Assembly (NCBI GenBank): GCA_003453435.1
Contig: DMLH01000034.1
Location: 1 to 25,103, forward strand
Length of the DNA: 25,103 bases
DNA from: Clostridiales bacterium
GTDB taxonomy: Bacteria > Bacillota > Clostridia > Christensenellales > UBA1242
Direction of reading: 5' to 3'
The translations under genes and the position numbers were made by a program. The stretch's first letter is position 1. Each line of letters opens with the position of its first letter. Positions 1 through 6,344 of the stretch are shown piece by piece. The notes under the pieces were generated by a model. The model saw only the letters and a list, made by a program, of their open reading frames with translations. It made no database searches and was not told where the DNA came from.

Positions 1-399
1 TTTTAATTCTTCTAAAGTAAACCACTTAAAATTGAGATGTTGAATTTTACCTTTGTCAAGTTCTTCTCTGTAATAATCAATTGTTTTAATTTCGCTTTTG
101 TTGTTTGCTTCAACAATGTAGTAGTACCCTATCTCGTGAAGTTGAAAATTATCTTTACTTGTAAAAAAGTTTTGATTTATTGCAACAAGCCTTTTGATTT
201 TTACTTCGTAGCCAAGTTCCTCATGCATTTCTCTAAGCACGGCAGTTTCTGTGTCCTCGCCAAGTTCAACATGACCACCTGGCAAACAGTAGAAATTGTT
301 ATCGTTCATTTTAACTGCTAAATACTTTCCGTTGTGTTCCAAGATTCCACAAACTCTAAATTTGAATTTTGCATTTTTAGTGTCAATTTTTATATCCAT
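1..399 (-). CDS. Nudix hydrolase (3' end cut by window edge)
   Basis: The leftward frame opens with ATG at 399, preceded by a GAGG Shine-Dalgarno about 8 bases upstream, and runs off the window at base 1 after 133 codons. A complete Nudix box (G-x5-E-x7-RE-hydrophobic-x-EE-x-G-hydrophobic) lies at residues about 42-64, with core residues REMHEELGY. Nudix enzymes hydrolyse nucleoside-diphosphate-linked substrates with Mg2+ bound by the EE pair. The substrate cannot be told from the box. The fold begins a few residues after the start, so the N terminus is intact and only the C-terminal tail is missing. Family certain, substrate unknown. Confidence 0.93.
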   Translation of the reverse strand, partial: MDIKIDTKNAKFKFRVCGILEHNGKYLAVKMNDNNFYCLPGGHVELGEDTETAVLREMHEELGYEVKIKRLVAINQNFFTSKDNFQLHEIGYYYIVEANNKSEIKTIDYYREELDKGKIQHLNFKWFTLEELK

Positions 400-416
400 T
401 TGACTACCTCAAATTA

Positions 417-444
417 ATTATATCACAATAAAAAAATCTTGCAA
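417..444 (-). promoter_or_regulatory. Promoter of the Nudix gene, -35 inside terminator hairpin
   Basis: Reading leftward, TTGCAA (439-444), a 16-base spacer that includes a run of seven T, then TATAAT (417-422). The -35 lies within the arm of the terminator hairpin at 437-457 and the T-tract of that terminator is the spacer. The start codon follows about 17 bases after the -10. Confidence 0.55.
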
Positions 445-457
445 AATATTTGCAAGA
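430..457 (-). terminator. Intrinsic terminator after the DUF3343 gene
   Basis: Perfect 9-bp stem TCTTGCAAA / TTTGCAAGA (437-457) with a 3-base loop, followed on the minus strand by seven T (430-436). It ends the leftward DUF3343 transcript. Confidence 0.75.
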
Positions 458-528
458 GTATTCCTAACTTTAATTTTGCTAAACAATGCATGTTAAAAAC
501 TAAATAAATTATGAAATTTTGCAGGACA

Positions 529-792
529 TTAATTTACAGGTGTTAACCTTGTTTGATTATACATAAAACTAACGCGGTAAAATCTAACAAAGTTTTTTAT
601 GCCACTTTGTTTTAAGATATCCTTTGCTCTTTCCAAATTTTTTATATCAAACCGAACACTTATTCCACAACTTGCACTTGCGGCTTTTGGTGTTTCAATA
701 ACAAGGCTTTTAACTCCGCCCCTATTAAGTGCACTATTAAATTGCATTGTACTGGTTCTAAGTGAAAAAACTGCTATAATATAATCGTTCAT
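529..792 (-). CDS. DUF3343 family protein, putative sulfur/selenium carrier
   Basis: This 87-residue protein starts at an ATG preceded by AGAGGAG with 6-base spacing. It has the features of the DUF3343 (Se/S carrier-like) family: a short beta-alpha-beta fold, an N-terminal strand (YIIAVFSLRTSTM), and a conserved Ala-Ser-Cys-Gly-Ile motif near residue 42 carrying the single likely persulfide-accepting cysteine. Members are commonly found next to a cysteine desulfurase of the EF2568 type, and here the divergent neighbour (927 onward) is exactly that. The inferred role is acceptor of the persulfide (or selenium) made by the desulfurase. No selD, yedE or yedF is in the window, so a selenium role is not supported locally. 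An intrinsic terminator follows at 437-457. Confidence 0.75.
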   Translation of the reverse strand: MNDYIIAVFSLRTSTMQFNSALNRGGVKSLVIETPKAASASCGISVRFDIKNLERAKDILKQSGIKNFVRFYRVSFMYNQTRLTPVN

Positions 793-860
793 AATAATCT
801 CCTCTTTGGTTATGTAACAAAATTAACAAAAAAAATAACGCTATAATATATTATTACTGA

Positions 861-893
861 AAACATTTTTGTGTTAAACAAAAACAAATGTTT
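861..893. promoter_or_regulatory. Imperfect dyad between divergent sulfur-transfer genes
   Basis: AAACATTT (861-868) and AAATGTTT (886-893) are perfect 8-bp inverted arms, with further partial pairing inside (TTGT / ACAA). No T-tract follows on either strand, so it is not a terminator. A TATAAT lies at 842-847 without a convincing -35. It may be an operator or leader structure for the desulfurase gene. Confidence 0.35.
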
Positions 894-926
894 ACAAAAT
901 AAAAAATTAAGAAGTTTGGAGATTTT

Positions 927-2066
927 ATGATATATCTTGATAATGCTTCAACAACAAACAAAAAACCACTGTGTGTTAAATTGGCGGTAAAAAAAGCACT
1001 GAGTAAAAAATATTGTGCAAACCCCGGCCGAAGTAGCCATAATTATAGCATTAACGCAGCGCAAGTTATTTATGAAACAAGAGAAAATTTGAATATTTTT
1101 TTTGGTGGTTATGGTGCTGAAAATGTTGTGTTTACTAGTGGTTGCACCGAGGCACTTAATCTTGCAATTTTAGGAACATTAAAAAAAGGTGGCCATGTTG
1201 TTTACACAACCAATGAGCACAACTCTGTTGCAAGGCCTTTAGAATATTTAAAAAACAAAAAAATTATAACCACAACCCTAGTTCAAACAAATATAAATGG
1301 CATAATAGAACCAAGCAAAATTGAAGAAGCCATTACAGATAAAACATACTTAGTTATTGTAAACCACACAAGCAATGTGACTGGTGCAACAAGCAATATA
1401 AAAAAAATTGGTGAAATTTGCAAGCAAAAAAATGTAATGCTACTTGTGGACACAGCCCAAAGCGCAGGACATCAAAAAATAGATATGAAAGACTTTGGCA
1501 TATCAATGCTGGCTGTTGCAGGGCACAAAGGATTACTTGCATGTCAAGGTGTAGGCGCATTGCTTTTTAATGGAAACATAGAAATAAAACCACAAAAATT
1601 TGGTGGCACAGGCACAAATAGCGAACTTTTGCTTCCACCTGTAATTTATCCGGATAGTCTAGAGGCAGGAACCAGCCCAACACCTGCAATATTCTCTTTA
1701 AATGCAGGCGTTAAATATATAAGCAAGAATTTTGATAAAATAAATAAAAAAATATCAAAATTAACAAAATACTTGCTTGATGAACTATATAAAAAGGAAA
1801 ATTTAAAAATTTACACTGCAAAAAATTGTTTTAATGGTGTTGTTAGTTTTAGGATTAACAATGTTTTGCCTAGCGAAGTTGTAAACTATTTTAACCAAAA
1901 CAATATTTGCATAAGAAGTGGCTTGCACTGTGCACCTCTTTGCCATAAAAAATTGGGCACAATTGATGGTGGCACAATTAGAGTTTCTATTTCAAGTGCT
2001 AATCACAAATGGGAAATTAAAAAATTTATAAAGTTATTGGATAAATTTTTAGAACAAACAAAATAA
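927..2066 (+). CDS. Cysteine desulfurase, EF2568-like class V aminotransferase
   Basis: The protein is 379 residues, the normal length for the fold-type I, PLP-dependent cysteine desulfurase family. It transfers sulfur (or selenium) from cysteine to an enzyme persulfide, releasing alanine. Visible motifs are the N-terminal YLDNASTT, the PLP-binding lysine in AGHKG (K201), the SGCTEALN phosphate-binding turn (71-78), and the catalytic cysteine in IRSGLHCAP (C335). The motif placement fits the 'cysteine desulfurase family protein' represented by EF2568 rather than housekeeping IscS or NifS. That subfamily is often found with DUF3343 genes, as here. The start is supported by TTGGAGA 5-6 bases upstream. 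A bidirectional terminator follows. Confidence 0.88.
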   Translation: MIYLDNASTTNKKPLCVKLAVKKALSKKYCANPGRSSHNYSINAAQVIYETRENLNIFFGGYGAENVVFTSGCTEALNLAILGTLKKGGHVVYTTNEHNSVARPLEYLKNKKIITTTLVQTNINGIIEPSKIEEAITDKTYLVIVNHTSNVTGATSNIKKIGEICKQKNVMLLVDTAQSAGHQKIDMKDFGISMLAVAGHKGLLACQGVGALLFNGNIEIKPQKFGGTGTNSELLLPPVIYPDSLEAGTSPTPAIFSLNAGVKYISKNFDKINKKISKLTKYLLDELYKKENLKIYTAKNCFNGVVSFRINNVLPSEVVNYFNQNNICIRSGLHCAPLCHKKLGTIDGGTIRVSISSANHKWEIKKFIKLLDKFLEQTK

Positions 2067-2090
2067 GAAAAATAGTAATATATATAACAA

Positions 2091-2116
2091 AAAATGCCAG
2101 ATAAATGGCATTTTTT
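2091..2116. terminator. Bidirectional intrinsic terminator
   Basis: AAAATGCCA / TGGCATTTT (2091-2099 and 2106-2114), a 9-bp stem with a 6-base loop and A/T tracts on both sides. It sits between the convergent desulfurase and sigK genes and can end both. Confidence 0.8.
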
Positions 2117-2129
2117 TATAATTGATTGA

Positions 2130-2831
2130 TTAAATGAATAAATTTTTGTTTTTTACATCATCTTTAACTGTTTGCATGGCTTTGTTTTCAAGCCTTGATA
2201 TATACGACCTAGATATACCTAATTTTTTTGCAACTTCTCTTTGTGTAAGTGCTGGCGTGTTATTCAATCCATACCTCATGCAAAGTATTTGATATTCTCG
2301 CGTTGAAAGTTTTTCTTTTAAAATTTTGTCTATTGTTTCAGCAATCACTTTGTTTTCGGTTTGAATTGCAAGTTCATCATTATCACATCCAACAGTATCT
2401 TCAAGTGTAATTTCGTTACCGTCTTTGTCCTCGCCAAGCGTATCTTCCAAACTATAAACTTGATTATGCTTTTTTGTCATACGGATAAGCATTAAAATTT
2501 CATTTTCAATGCATCTTGCGCAATATGTTGAAAGTTGACTGCCCTTTTCACTTTTATAACTATCAATACCCTTAATTAACCCAATTGTACCGGCAGAAAT
2601 TAAGTCATCTGCATCACCAGCATTGGAATACTTTTTAACAATGTGTGCAACAAGCCTTAAATTGTGTTCTATAAGTTTTTTACGGGCTTTTTTGTCACCA
2701 TCCTCCATTTTTTTAACTAGTTTTCTTTCTTCCTCTAGCGTTATAGGTTTAGGGAAGCCGGTTGCAGTGCCAACAAAACTAGAAAAGCACATAATTTTAC
2801 TTAAAAAATTTATAAAACTATCTAAAATCAT
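2130..2831 (-). CDS. sigK: RNA polymerase sporulation sigma factor sigma-K
   Basis: This 233-residue sigma-70 family protein resembles sigma-K along its whole length. It has a short hydrophobic N-terminal leader, then FPKPITLEEE, then region 2 with IEHNLRLVAHIVKKY, DLISAGTIGLIKGI and TYCARCIENEIL, and region 4 with LSTREYQILCMRYG and an HTH ending in GISRSYISRLENKA. Sigma-K directs late mother-cell transcription during sporulation. The first ~20 residues correspond to the pro-sequence removed from pro-sigma-K in Bacillus; whether it is cleaved here is unknown. The gene is uninterrupted, with no skin-type element. The start has AAAGGGG 5-6 bases upstream. The gene ends at the bidirectional terminator. 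Confidence 0.9.
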   Translation of the reverse strand: MILDSFINFLSKIMCFSSFVGTATGFPKPITLEEERKLVKKMEDGDKKARKKLIEHNLRLVAHIVKKYSNAGDADDLISAGTIGLIKGIDSYKSEKGSQLSTYCARCIENEILMLIRMTKKHNQVYSLEDTLGEDKDGNEITLEDTVGCDNDELAIQTENKVIAETIDKILKEKLSTREYQILCMRYGLNNTPALTQREVAKKLGISRSYISRLENKAMQTVKDDVKNKNLFI

Positions 2832-2845
2832 ATAACCCCTTTAAG

Positions 2846-2895
2846 CAGTGTCGCTTGTAAGATATATATGATTTTTTATGATTTTTTATGACGAA
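2846..2895 (-). promoter_or_regulatory. Candidate sigma-E-type promoter of sigK
   Basis: Leftward, three TCATA units are spaced exactly 10 bases apart (in the stretch about 2863-2892). The last, CATATATA, resembles the sigma-E -10 (CATACAnT). The first, TCATAAAA, about 13 bases upstream, resembles its -35 (nCATAnn). sigK is a classic sigma-E target. The match is partial and the region is very AT-rich. Confidence 0.3.
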
Positions 2896-2930
2896 ATTTG
2901 GCAGTTTTTAGGAAAATAGTATTGAAATAT

Positions 2931-4142
2931 TTAATCTATAAGTGCTAAAATAACCTGATTTAAAAGTTTAAAGCCTTGGTCTGTGCAAAATAAGTTATCA
3001 CCTTTAATTTTAATTAAATTATTATCAATTAAGGTTTTAATTTCTGTTTTCTTTTTAGTTAATAAATCAAAACCAAATTTACTTTCAAATGCCGAAAGGC
3101 TAATACCATTTTTAGTTCTTAAGCCCAGCATAACGCACTCTTCAATTTGGGAATTTACATCAACATGCTCCAATTCACACTTTTCAAGTGTTTTTAGTTC
3201 AATTTGCTTAAAATAGTTTTCAAAATTATCGGTATTTTTCCATCTTGTGCTATTTATATAACTACTTGACGTAAGACCAAGTCCTAGATATTCATTATCT
3301 GTCCAGTACTTTAAATTGTGTTTGCTTTCGTAGCCTTGTTTGGCAAAATTGCTAACCTCGTACATCTCTACGCCATGCTTTTTTAAATATTCTTTAGTGA
3401 AATCATACATTTTTACTTGCAATTCTTCACTTGGTAATTTGTATATACCTTTATTCAAATTTTGGCAAAGTTTTGTGTTTTCTTCAACAATTAAACCATA
3501 GGCCGAAATGTGTGGCAATTTTAGTTTTATTAAATGCCTAAGTTCTTTTTTTATATGATGCATTTTTTGTGTTGGTATGCCCAAAATTAAGTCGGCATTA
3601 ATATTTTGAAAGCCTTTTTGTTTTGCAAGATTAATTGCCTTGTCAAATTGTTTTTTTGTGTGCAACCTACCAATAAGTTTAAGTAGTCTGTTGTTATATG
3701 CTTGTAGACCTACTGACAGCCTATTTACGTTTGCAATTTTAAATTCATCCAATTTTTCACTGGTTAATGAATTTGGGTTACACTCCACTGTAATTTCCGC
3801 ATTTTTGCTTACATTAAAACACTTTTTAATTTGAGATATTATTTTGAAAATTTCACCATTTGGCAAACAAGTGGGTGTTCCTCCGCCAATAAAAATGGTG
3901 TCTATAACATAATTTTTATAACTAGAGGATGTAAAAGAAATTTCCTTTAACAAAGCATTTACATATTTGCTTTTATACTCGTCATTTTTGCAAAAAGATA
4001 TAAAATCGCAGTAATCACATTTTTTTTCGCAAAAAGGTATGTGCACATAAATTCCCAATAATTCTTTTTGTTGCACATTTTTTGTGCTTTGCTGTTGCTT
4101 TTCAACTATTTTTTTATACGAATTCACAAATAAATTATACAA
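2931..4142 (-). CDS. hemW: HemW-like radical SAM protein (heme chaperone)
   Basis: This radical SAM protein has the cluster motif C-x3-C-x2-C (C38, C42, C45 from the outermost start) inside IYVHIPFCEKKCDYCDF. It also has GGGTPT, ECNPNS, the RLSVGLQ motif, and the C-terminal HemN-type domain with LGLGLTSSS and LGLRTKNGI. This is the HemW subfamily, now seen as a heme chaperone rather than a coproporphyrinogen oxidase. The bounds are the longest open frame, beginning at a TTG; there is no ATG before the domain and no Shine-Dalgarno. A good promoter (4134-4162) overlaps that TTG, so translation probably starts further in. Candidates are GTG at 4127 (at the expected transcript 5' end), GTG at 4076 or TTG at 4058. 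The family domain itself begins near residue 29. Confidence 0.88.
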   Translation of the reverse strand: MYNLFVNSYKKIVEKQQQSTKNVQQKELLGIYVHIPFCEKKCDYCDFISFCKNDEYKSKYVNALLKEISFTSSSYKNYVIDTIFIGGGTPTCLPNGEIFKIISQIKKCFNVSKNAEITVECNPNSLTSEKLDEFKIANVNRLSVGLQAYNNRLLKLIGRLHTKKQFDKAINLAKQKGFQNINADLILGIPTQKMHHIKKELRHLIKLKLPHISAYGLIVEENTKLCQNLNKGIYKLPSEELQVKMYDFTKEYLKKHGVEMYEVSNFAKQGYESKHNLKYWTDNEYLGLGLTSSSYINSTRWKNTDNFENYFKQIELKTLEKCELEHVDVNSQIEECVMLGLRTKNGISLSAFESKFGFDLLTKKKTEIKTLIDNNLIKIKGDNLFCTDQGFKLLNQVILALID

Positions 4143-4162
4143 TTAAAAAAAAATTAAAGCAA
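4134..4162 (-). promoter_or_regulatory. Promoter of hemW, -35 inside terminator hairpin
   Basis: Leftward TTGCTT (4157-4162), 17-base spacer, TATAAT (4134-4139). The -35 is formed by the loop and 3' arm of the terminator hairpin at 4153-4169, and its T-tract is the spacer. The predicted transcript start near 4127 lies inside the longest hemW frame. Confidence 0.6.
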
Positions 4163-4169
4163 CTTTAAT
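4145..4169 (-). terminator. Intrinsic terminator after the DUF805 gene
   Basis: On the minus strand, a 7-bp stem ATTAAAG / CTTTAAT with a 3-base loop (4153-4169), then nine T (4145-4153). It lies 24 bases after the DUF805 stop codon and directly before hemW. Confidence 0.65.
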
Positions 4170-4192
4170 ATTACTTTAATTTTTTACTATTT

Positions 4193-4939
4193 TTATCTGC
4201 TCAAAATTTTTAAAACTCTGCTGTCATATTCATCTTTTGTTATGACGCCATCTTGCAAAAGTTGTTGACACTCTTTAATTTCTTGCACCCTAGTTTTTTT
4301 AACTAAACTTTGAGACGCTTTCGATTTTTTTGTATTTTTTTCTTCGGTTTTTACTGGCTCGCCATCCTCGGCTGGTTTTTTACTTTGCTTAAACTCATTA
4401 ATTTGTGGTACTGAAATTTCATCGACATTAGCAGTTGTTTGCTTTACTATTTGTTTCGAAATTTCAGTATCAGTGCTTTTAATTTCGCATTGGATGTTAT
4501 CATTTACATCGTACGGTTCTTTTTGCTCATCAGTGTTGCCAATGTAAGTTGCATTGTAAAGTTCGTCATCGTGCTTATAAAAATCCTTGTGATAAATTTC
4601 TGTTTTGTAAATTGATGGTTGGCACAACAAATAAATTATTACAATTGTTCCAATAACTGGAATTATAGTTATAAGCAAAAACAATCCAGAGTGTCCTGTG
4701 TCGTGTAATCGTCTAACGATAAGCGACAAACCCGGCAAAAACACAATTACACCATATAATGATGCAAGTGACCCTGCAACCATCAAAAACACGTCAATGT
4801 CTGCAATAAAAGGAAGTGCTAGAAATTCAATTAAAAAACTAAAAAGCAAATTAAAAAGTGTTGCAATCCAATACTCCTTTATGCCACTTCTGCCCCTAAA
4901 GTCTAAAAAATTGGTAAACATTTGTAAATAGTATTTCAT
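4193..4939 (-). CDS. DUF805 membrane protein with C-terminal SHOCT-like domain
   Basis: The 248-residue protein has an N-terminal DUF805 module (residues about 5-110) with several hydrophobic helices and the family signatures FRGRSGIKEYW and the RRLHDTGHSG turn. A charged, low-complexity linker of about 100 residues follows (rich in K, E and T). The last ~30 residues (EIKECQQLLQDGVITKDEYDSRVLKIL) look like a SHOCT domain, a short helical module usually found at protein ends, of uncertain function. It is an inner-membrane protein with a cytoplasmic tail, function unknown. The start is set by TTAGGAG with 6-7-base spacing. It has its own promoter and terminator, so it is monocistronic. Confidence 0.85.
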   Translation of the reverse strand: MKYYLQMFTNFLDFRGRSGIKEYWIATLFNLLFSFLIEFLALPFIADIDVFLMVAGSLASLYGVIVFLPGLSLIVRRLHDTGHSGLFLLITIIPVIGTIVIIYLLCQPSIYKTEIYHKDFYKHDDELYNATYIGNTDEQKEPYDVNDNIQCEIKSTDTEISKQIVKQTTANVDEISVPQINEFKQSKKPAEDGEPVKTEEKNTKKSKASQSLVKKTRVQEIKECQQLLQDGVITKDEYDSRVLKILSR

Positions 4940-4958
4940 TTTAACTCCTAACTATATT

Positions 4959-4988
4959 ATTATATCAAAAAATAAAATAGAATTGCAA
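4959..4988 (-). promoter_or_regulatory. Promoter of the DUF805 gene, overlapping a terminator hairpin
   Basis: Leftward TTGCAA (4983-4988), 18-base spacer, TATAAT (4959-4964). The -35 overlaps the loop and arm of the hairpin at 4976-5003. Confidence 0.55.
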
Positions 4989-5003
4989 ACAAACAATTCT
5001 ATT
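4965..5003 (-). terminator. Intrinsic terminator after the 133-aa unknown gene
   Basis: Perfect 10-bp stem AATAGAATTG / CAATTCTATT (4976-4985 and 4994-5003) with an 8-base loop, followed on the minus strand by a T-rich run. It ends the leftward gene that stops at 5056. Confidence 0.65.
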
Positions 5004-5055
5004 ATATAAATTTATTGCAAATGAATGCTTAAAACATAAACTTGACAAATTAAAG

Positions 5056-5457
5056 TTAAATGTACATGCTTTTAGATTTAAAATAATCGTTCCTTGCATT
5101 GTTGTACTTTTCCGCTAGGTCAAATATGTACTTTTGTTTTTCAGTTTCAGTCATAACTGCCATAAGTTTACTGTCAGAAAGTTCCTTAAGCGGACTAATA
5201 CAATCCTCGTTCCTACTCAACAGTTCATACACCCTATTTTGAAATGCCTCCTGCTCGGCGTAATCATTTATAACCTTAATTGTTATTTCAGGCGACTTGC
5301 ACTCACTTTGCATTACCATGCGAATATGGTTTTGAAACGCAATACTTCTTTTAATATTTTGATTTTCTTCCTTGTTTTGATAACTGCAATGTCTTAGTCT
5401 GTTTTTAGCATCCATTGCAAGTTTTTTAAGTATATTGTTTTCTGTTTTATCTTTCAT
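5056..5457 (-). CDS. Small helical protein of unknown function
   Basis: I do not recognise this 133-residue protein. A longer in-frame reading exists, but the ATG at 5457 follows AAGGAG by 6-7 bases and is the clear start. The product is hydrophilic, predicted mostly alpha-helical, with no signal peptide, membrane segment or zinc motif. Residues 60-115 (NDYAEQEAFQNRVYELLSR, then EKQKYIFDLAEKYNNARNDYF) look like paired helices, loosely reminiscent of YlbF/YmcA-type regulators, but there is no specific match I would defend. It is flanked by its own dyad-bearing promoter region and a terminator. Confidence 0.7.
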   Translation of the reverse strand: MKDKTENNILKKLAMDAKNRLRHCSYQNKEENQNIKRSIAFQNHIRMVMQSECKSPEITIKVINDYAEQEAFQNRVYELLSRNEDCISPLKELSDSKLMAVMTETEKQKYIFDLAEKYNNARNDYFKSKSMYI

Positions 5458-5469
5458 AATTTTCTCCTT

Positions 5470-5489
5470 GTACAATAAAATTATAGTAC
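5470..5489. promoter_or_regulatory. Dyad overlapping the -10 of the 133-aa gene
   Basis: GTACAATA and TATAGTAC (plus strand) are near-perfect inverted arms, 7 of 8 pairing, with a 4-base centre. On the minus strand the sequence contains TATAAT, so a bound protein would cover the -10. The gene's Shine-Dalgarno follows directly. Confidence 0.35.
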
Positions 5490-5679
5490 AAAAAAACCAG
5501 CAATTGTGGATAATAACAAAACAAGTCATAATAGAGTAAAAACAGACAAATATAAATGGTTTTTAACAAAAAGCAACATTCATTTTACATTTTATTTCAC
5601 AATTTTTTGTAATTGTAATTTTAAAATGTTTAATATTGCGACAAAATCGACAAAACCTATCAAAACTAGCAATTTTGAT

Positions 5680-5707
5680 TTGATTTTTTTTATAATAGTT
5701 GTATAAT
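5680..5707 (+). promoter_or_regulatory. Promoter of the HIT gene, predicted leaderless
   Basis: TTGATT (5680-5685), 16-base spacer, TATAAT (5702-5707). The expected transcript start about 7 bases later is the ATG at 5714 itself. An alternative TATAAT at 5691-5696 has no usable -35. Confidence 0.6.
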
Positions 5708-5713
5708 TAAAAT

Positions 5714-6124
5714 ATGGATAAAAAAGATTGTATTTTTTGCAAAATAATAAAAGGTGAAATACCAAGTTATAAAATTTATGAAAATGAGTTTGTTTACGCT
5801 TTCTTGGATATTGCAAAGGACTGCTATGGCCACACTTTAGTAATTCCTAAAAACCATTGTGAAAACTTTTTTGATGCGAAGGAAAAAGATTTGTGTGAAG
5901 TTATAAAAGCCATAAAGTTAATTTCAAGTCATTATAAAACCGTTGGATTTGATGCTGTTAACATTATTAATGCAAGCGGAAAGGAAGCAGAGCAAAGCGT
6001 TTTTCACTTACATTTTCACATAATACCTAGAAAAGAAGACGACGGGCTTAAAGTTTTCCCAACCCTGTTAGGCACAAGCGAGGAACTATCCGCCCAATGT
6101 GAAAAATTAAAAATTAAAGAATAA
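5714..6124 (+). CDS. HIT family nucleotide hydrolase/transferase (HinT-like)
   Basis: The 136-residue length is typical of HinT-type histidine-triad proteins, which hydrolyse purine nucleoside phosphoramidates and related adducts. The sequence shows the N-terminal zinc-type CIFCKIIKGEIPS (C6, C9), the GHTLVIPKNH strand, and the histidine triad HLHFHIIPR (H98, H100, H102). No Shine-Dalgarno precedes the ATG; the bases upstream are only A and T. A sigma-A-like promoter is placed so that transcription should begin at the start codon. It is transcribed divergently from the 133-aa gene and ends at the terminator at 6161-6191. Confidence 0.92.
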   Translation: MDKKDCIFCKIIKGEIPSYKIYENEFVYAFLDIAKDCYGHTLVIPKNHCENFFDAKEKDLCEVIKAIKLISSHYKTVGFDAVNIINASGKEAEQSVFHLHFHIIPRKEDDGLKVFPTLLGTSEELSAQCEKLKIKE

Positions 6125-6160
6125 ACATTAAAAATTAACTATATATTAAAAATATAACAA

Positions 6161-6191
6161 AAAAGTGCAAGTGTATAACTTGCATTTTTTT
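6161..6191 (+). terminator. Intrinsic terminator after the HIT gene
   Basis: GTGCAAG / CTTGCAT core with flanking A/T pairs (stem 6161-6189, one G-T pair), 7-base loop, and a run of T on the plus strand. Confidence 0.8.
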
Positions 6192-6197
6192 AAATTT

Positions 6198-6272
6198 AGT
6201 CTATGTTATGAGATACAGCATCATCGCCATTCCTATTTTCGGGATGACAATGACTAAGTCACTATATAGACT
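6198..6272. repeat. Imperfect palindromic element, possibly REP/MITE-like
   Basis: AGTCTAT (6198-6204) and ATAGACT (6266-6272) are perfect inverted ends around an imperfectly self-complementary interior (GCCATTCC near one side, GGGATGACAATG near the other). The stretch 6200-6340 has visibly more G and C than the surrounding intergenic DNA and no coding frame. Only one copy is visible here. Confidence 0.35.
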
Positions 6273-6344
6273 GACGCATAAAATAGTCAAAAGTCGCCTA
6301 ATACGTGGCTTAAATATCACCGGCTAGGTTTATAACAAAATACA

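Noticed and set aside
37..321. Rightward 94-codon frame at the left end
   Set aside because: It lies antisense to the Nudix gene, whose Nudix box is intact, and has no Shine-Dalgarno.
2130..2831. skin-like interruption or split sigK
   Set aside because: The frame is continuous from the pro-sequence through region 4.
6125..6344. tRNA or small RNA gene
   Set aside because: No cloverleaf arms, TTCGA loop or CCA end found; only a terminator and an imperfect palindrome.
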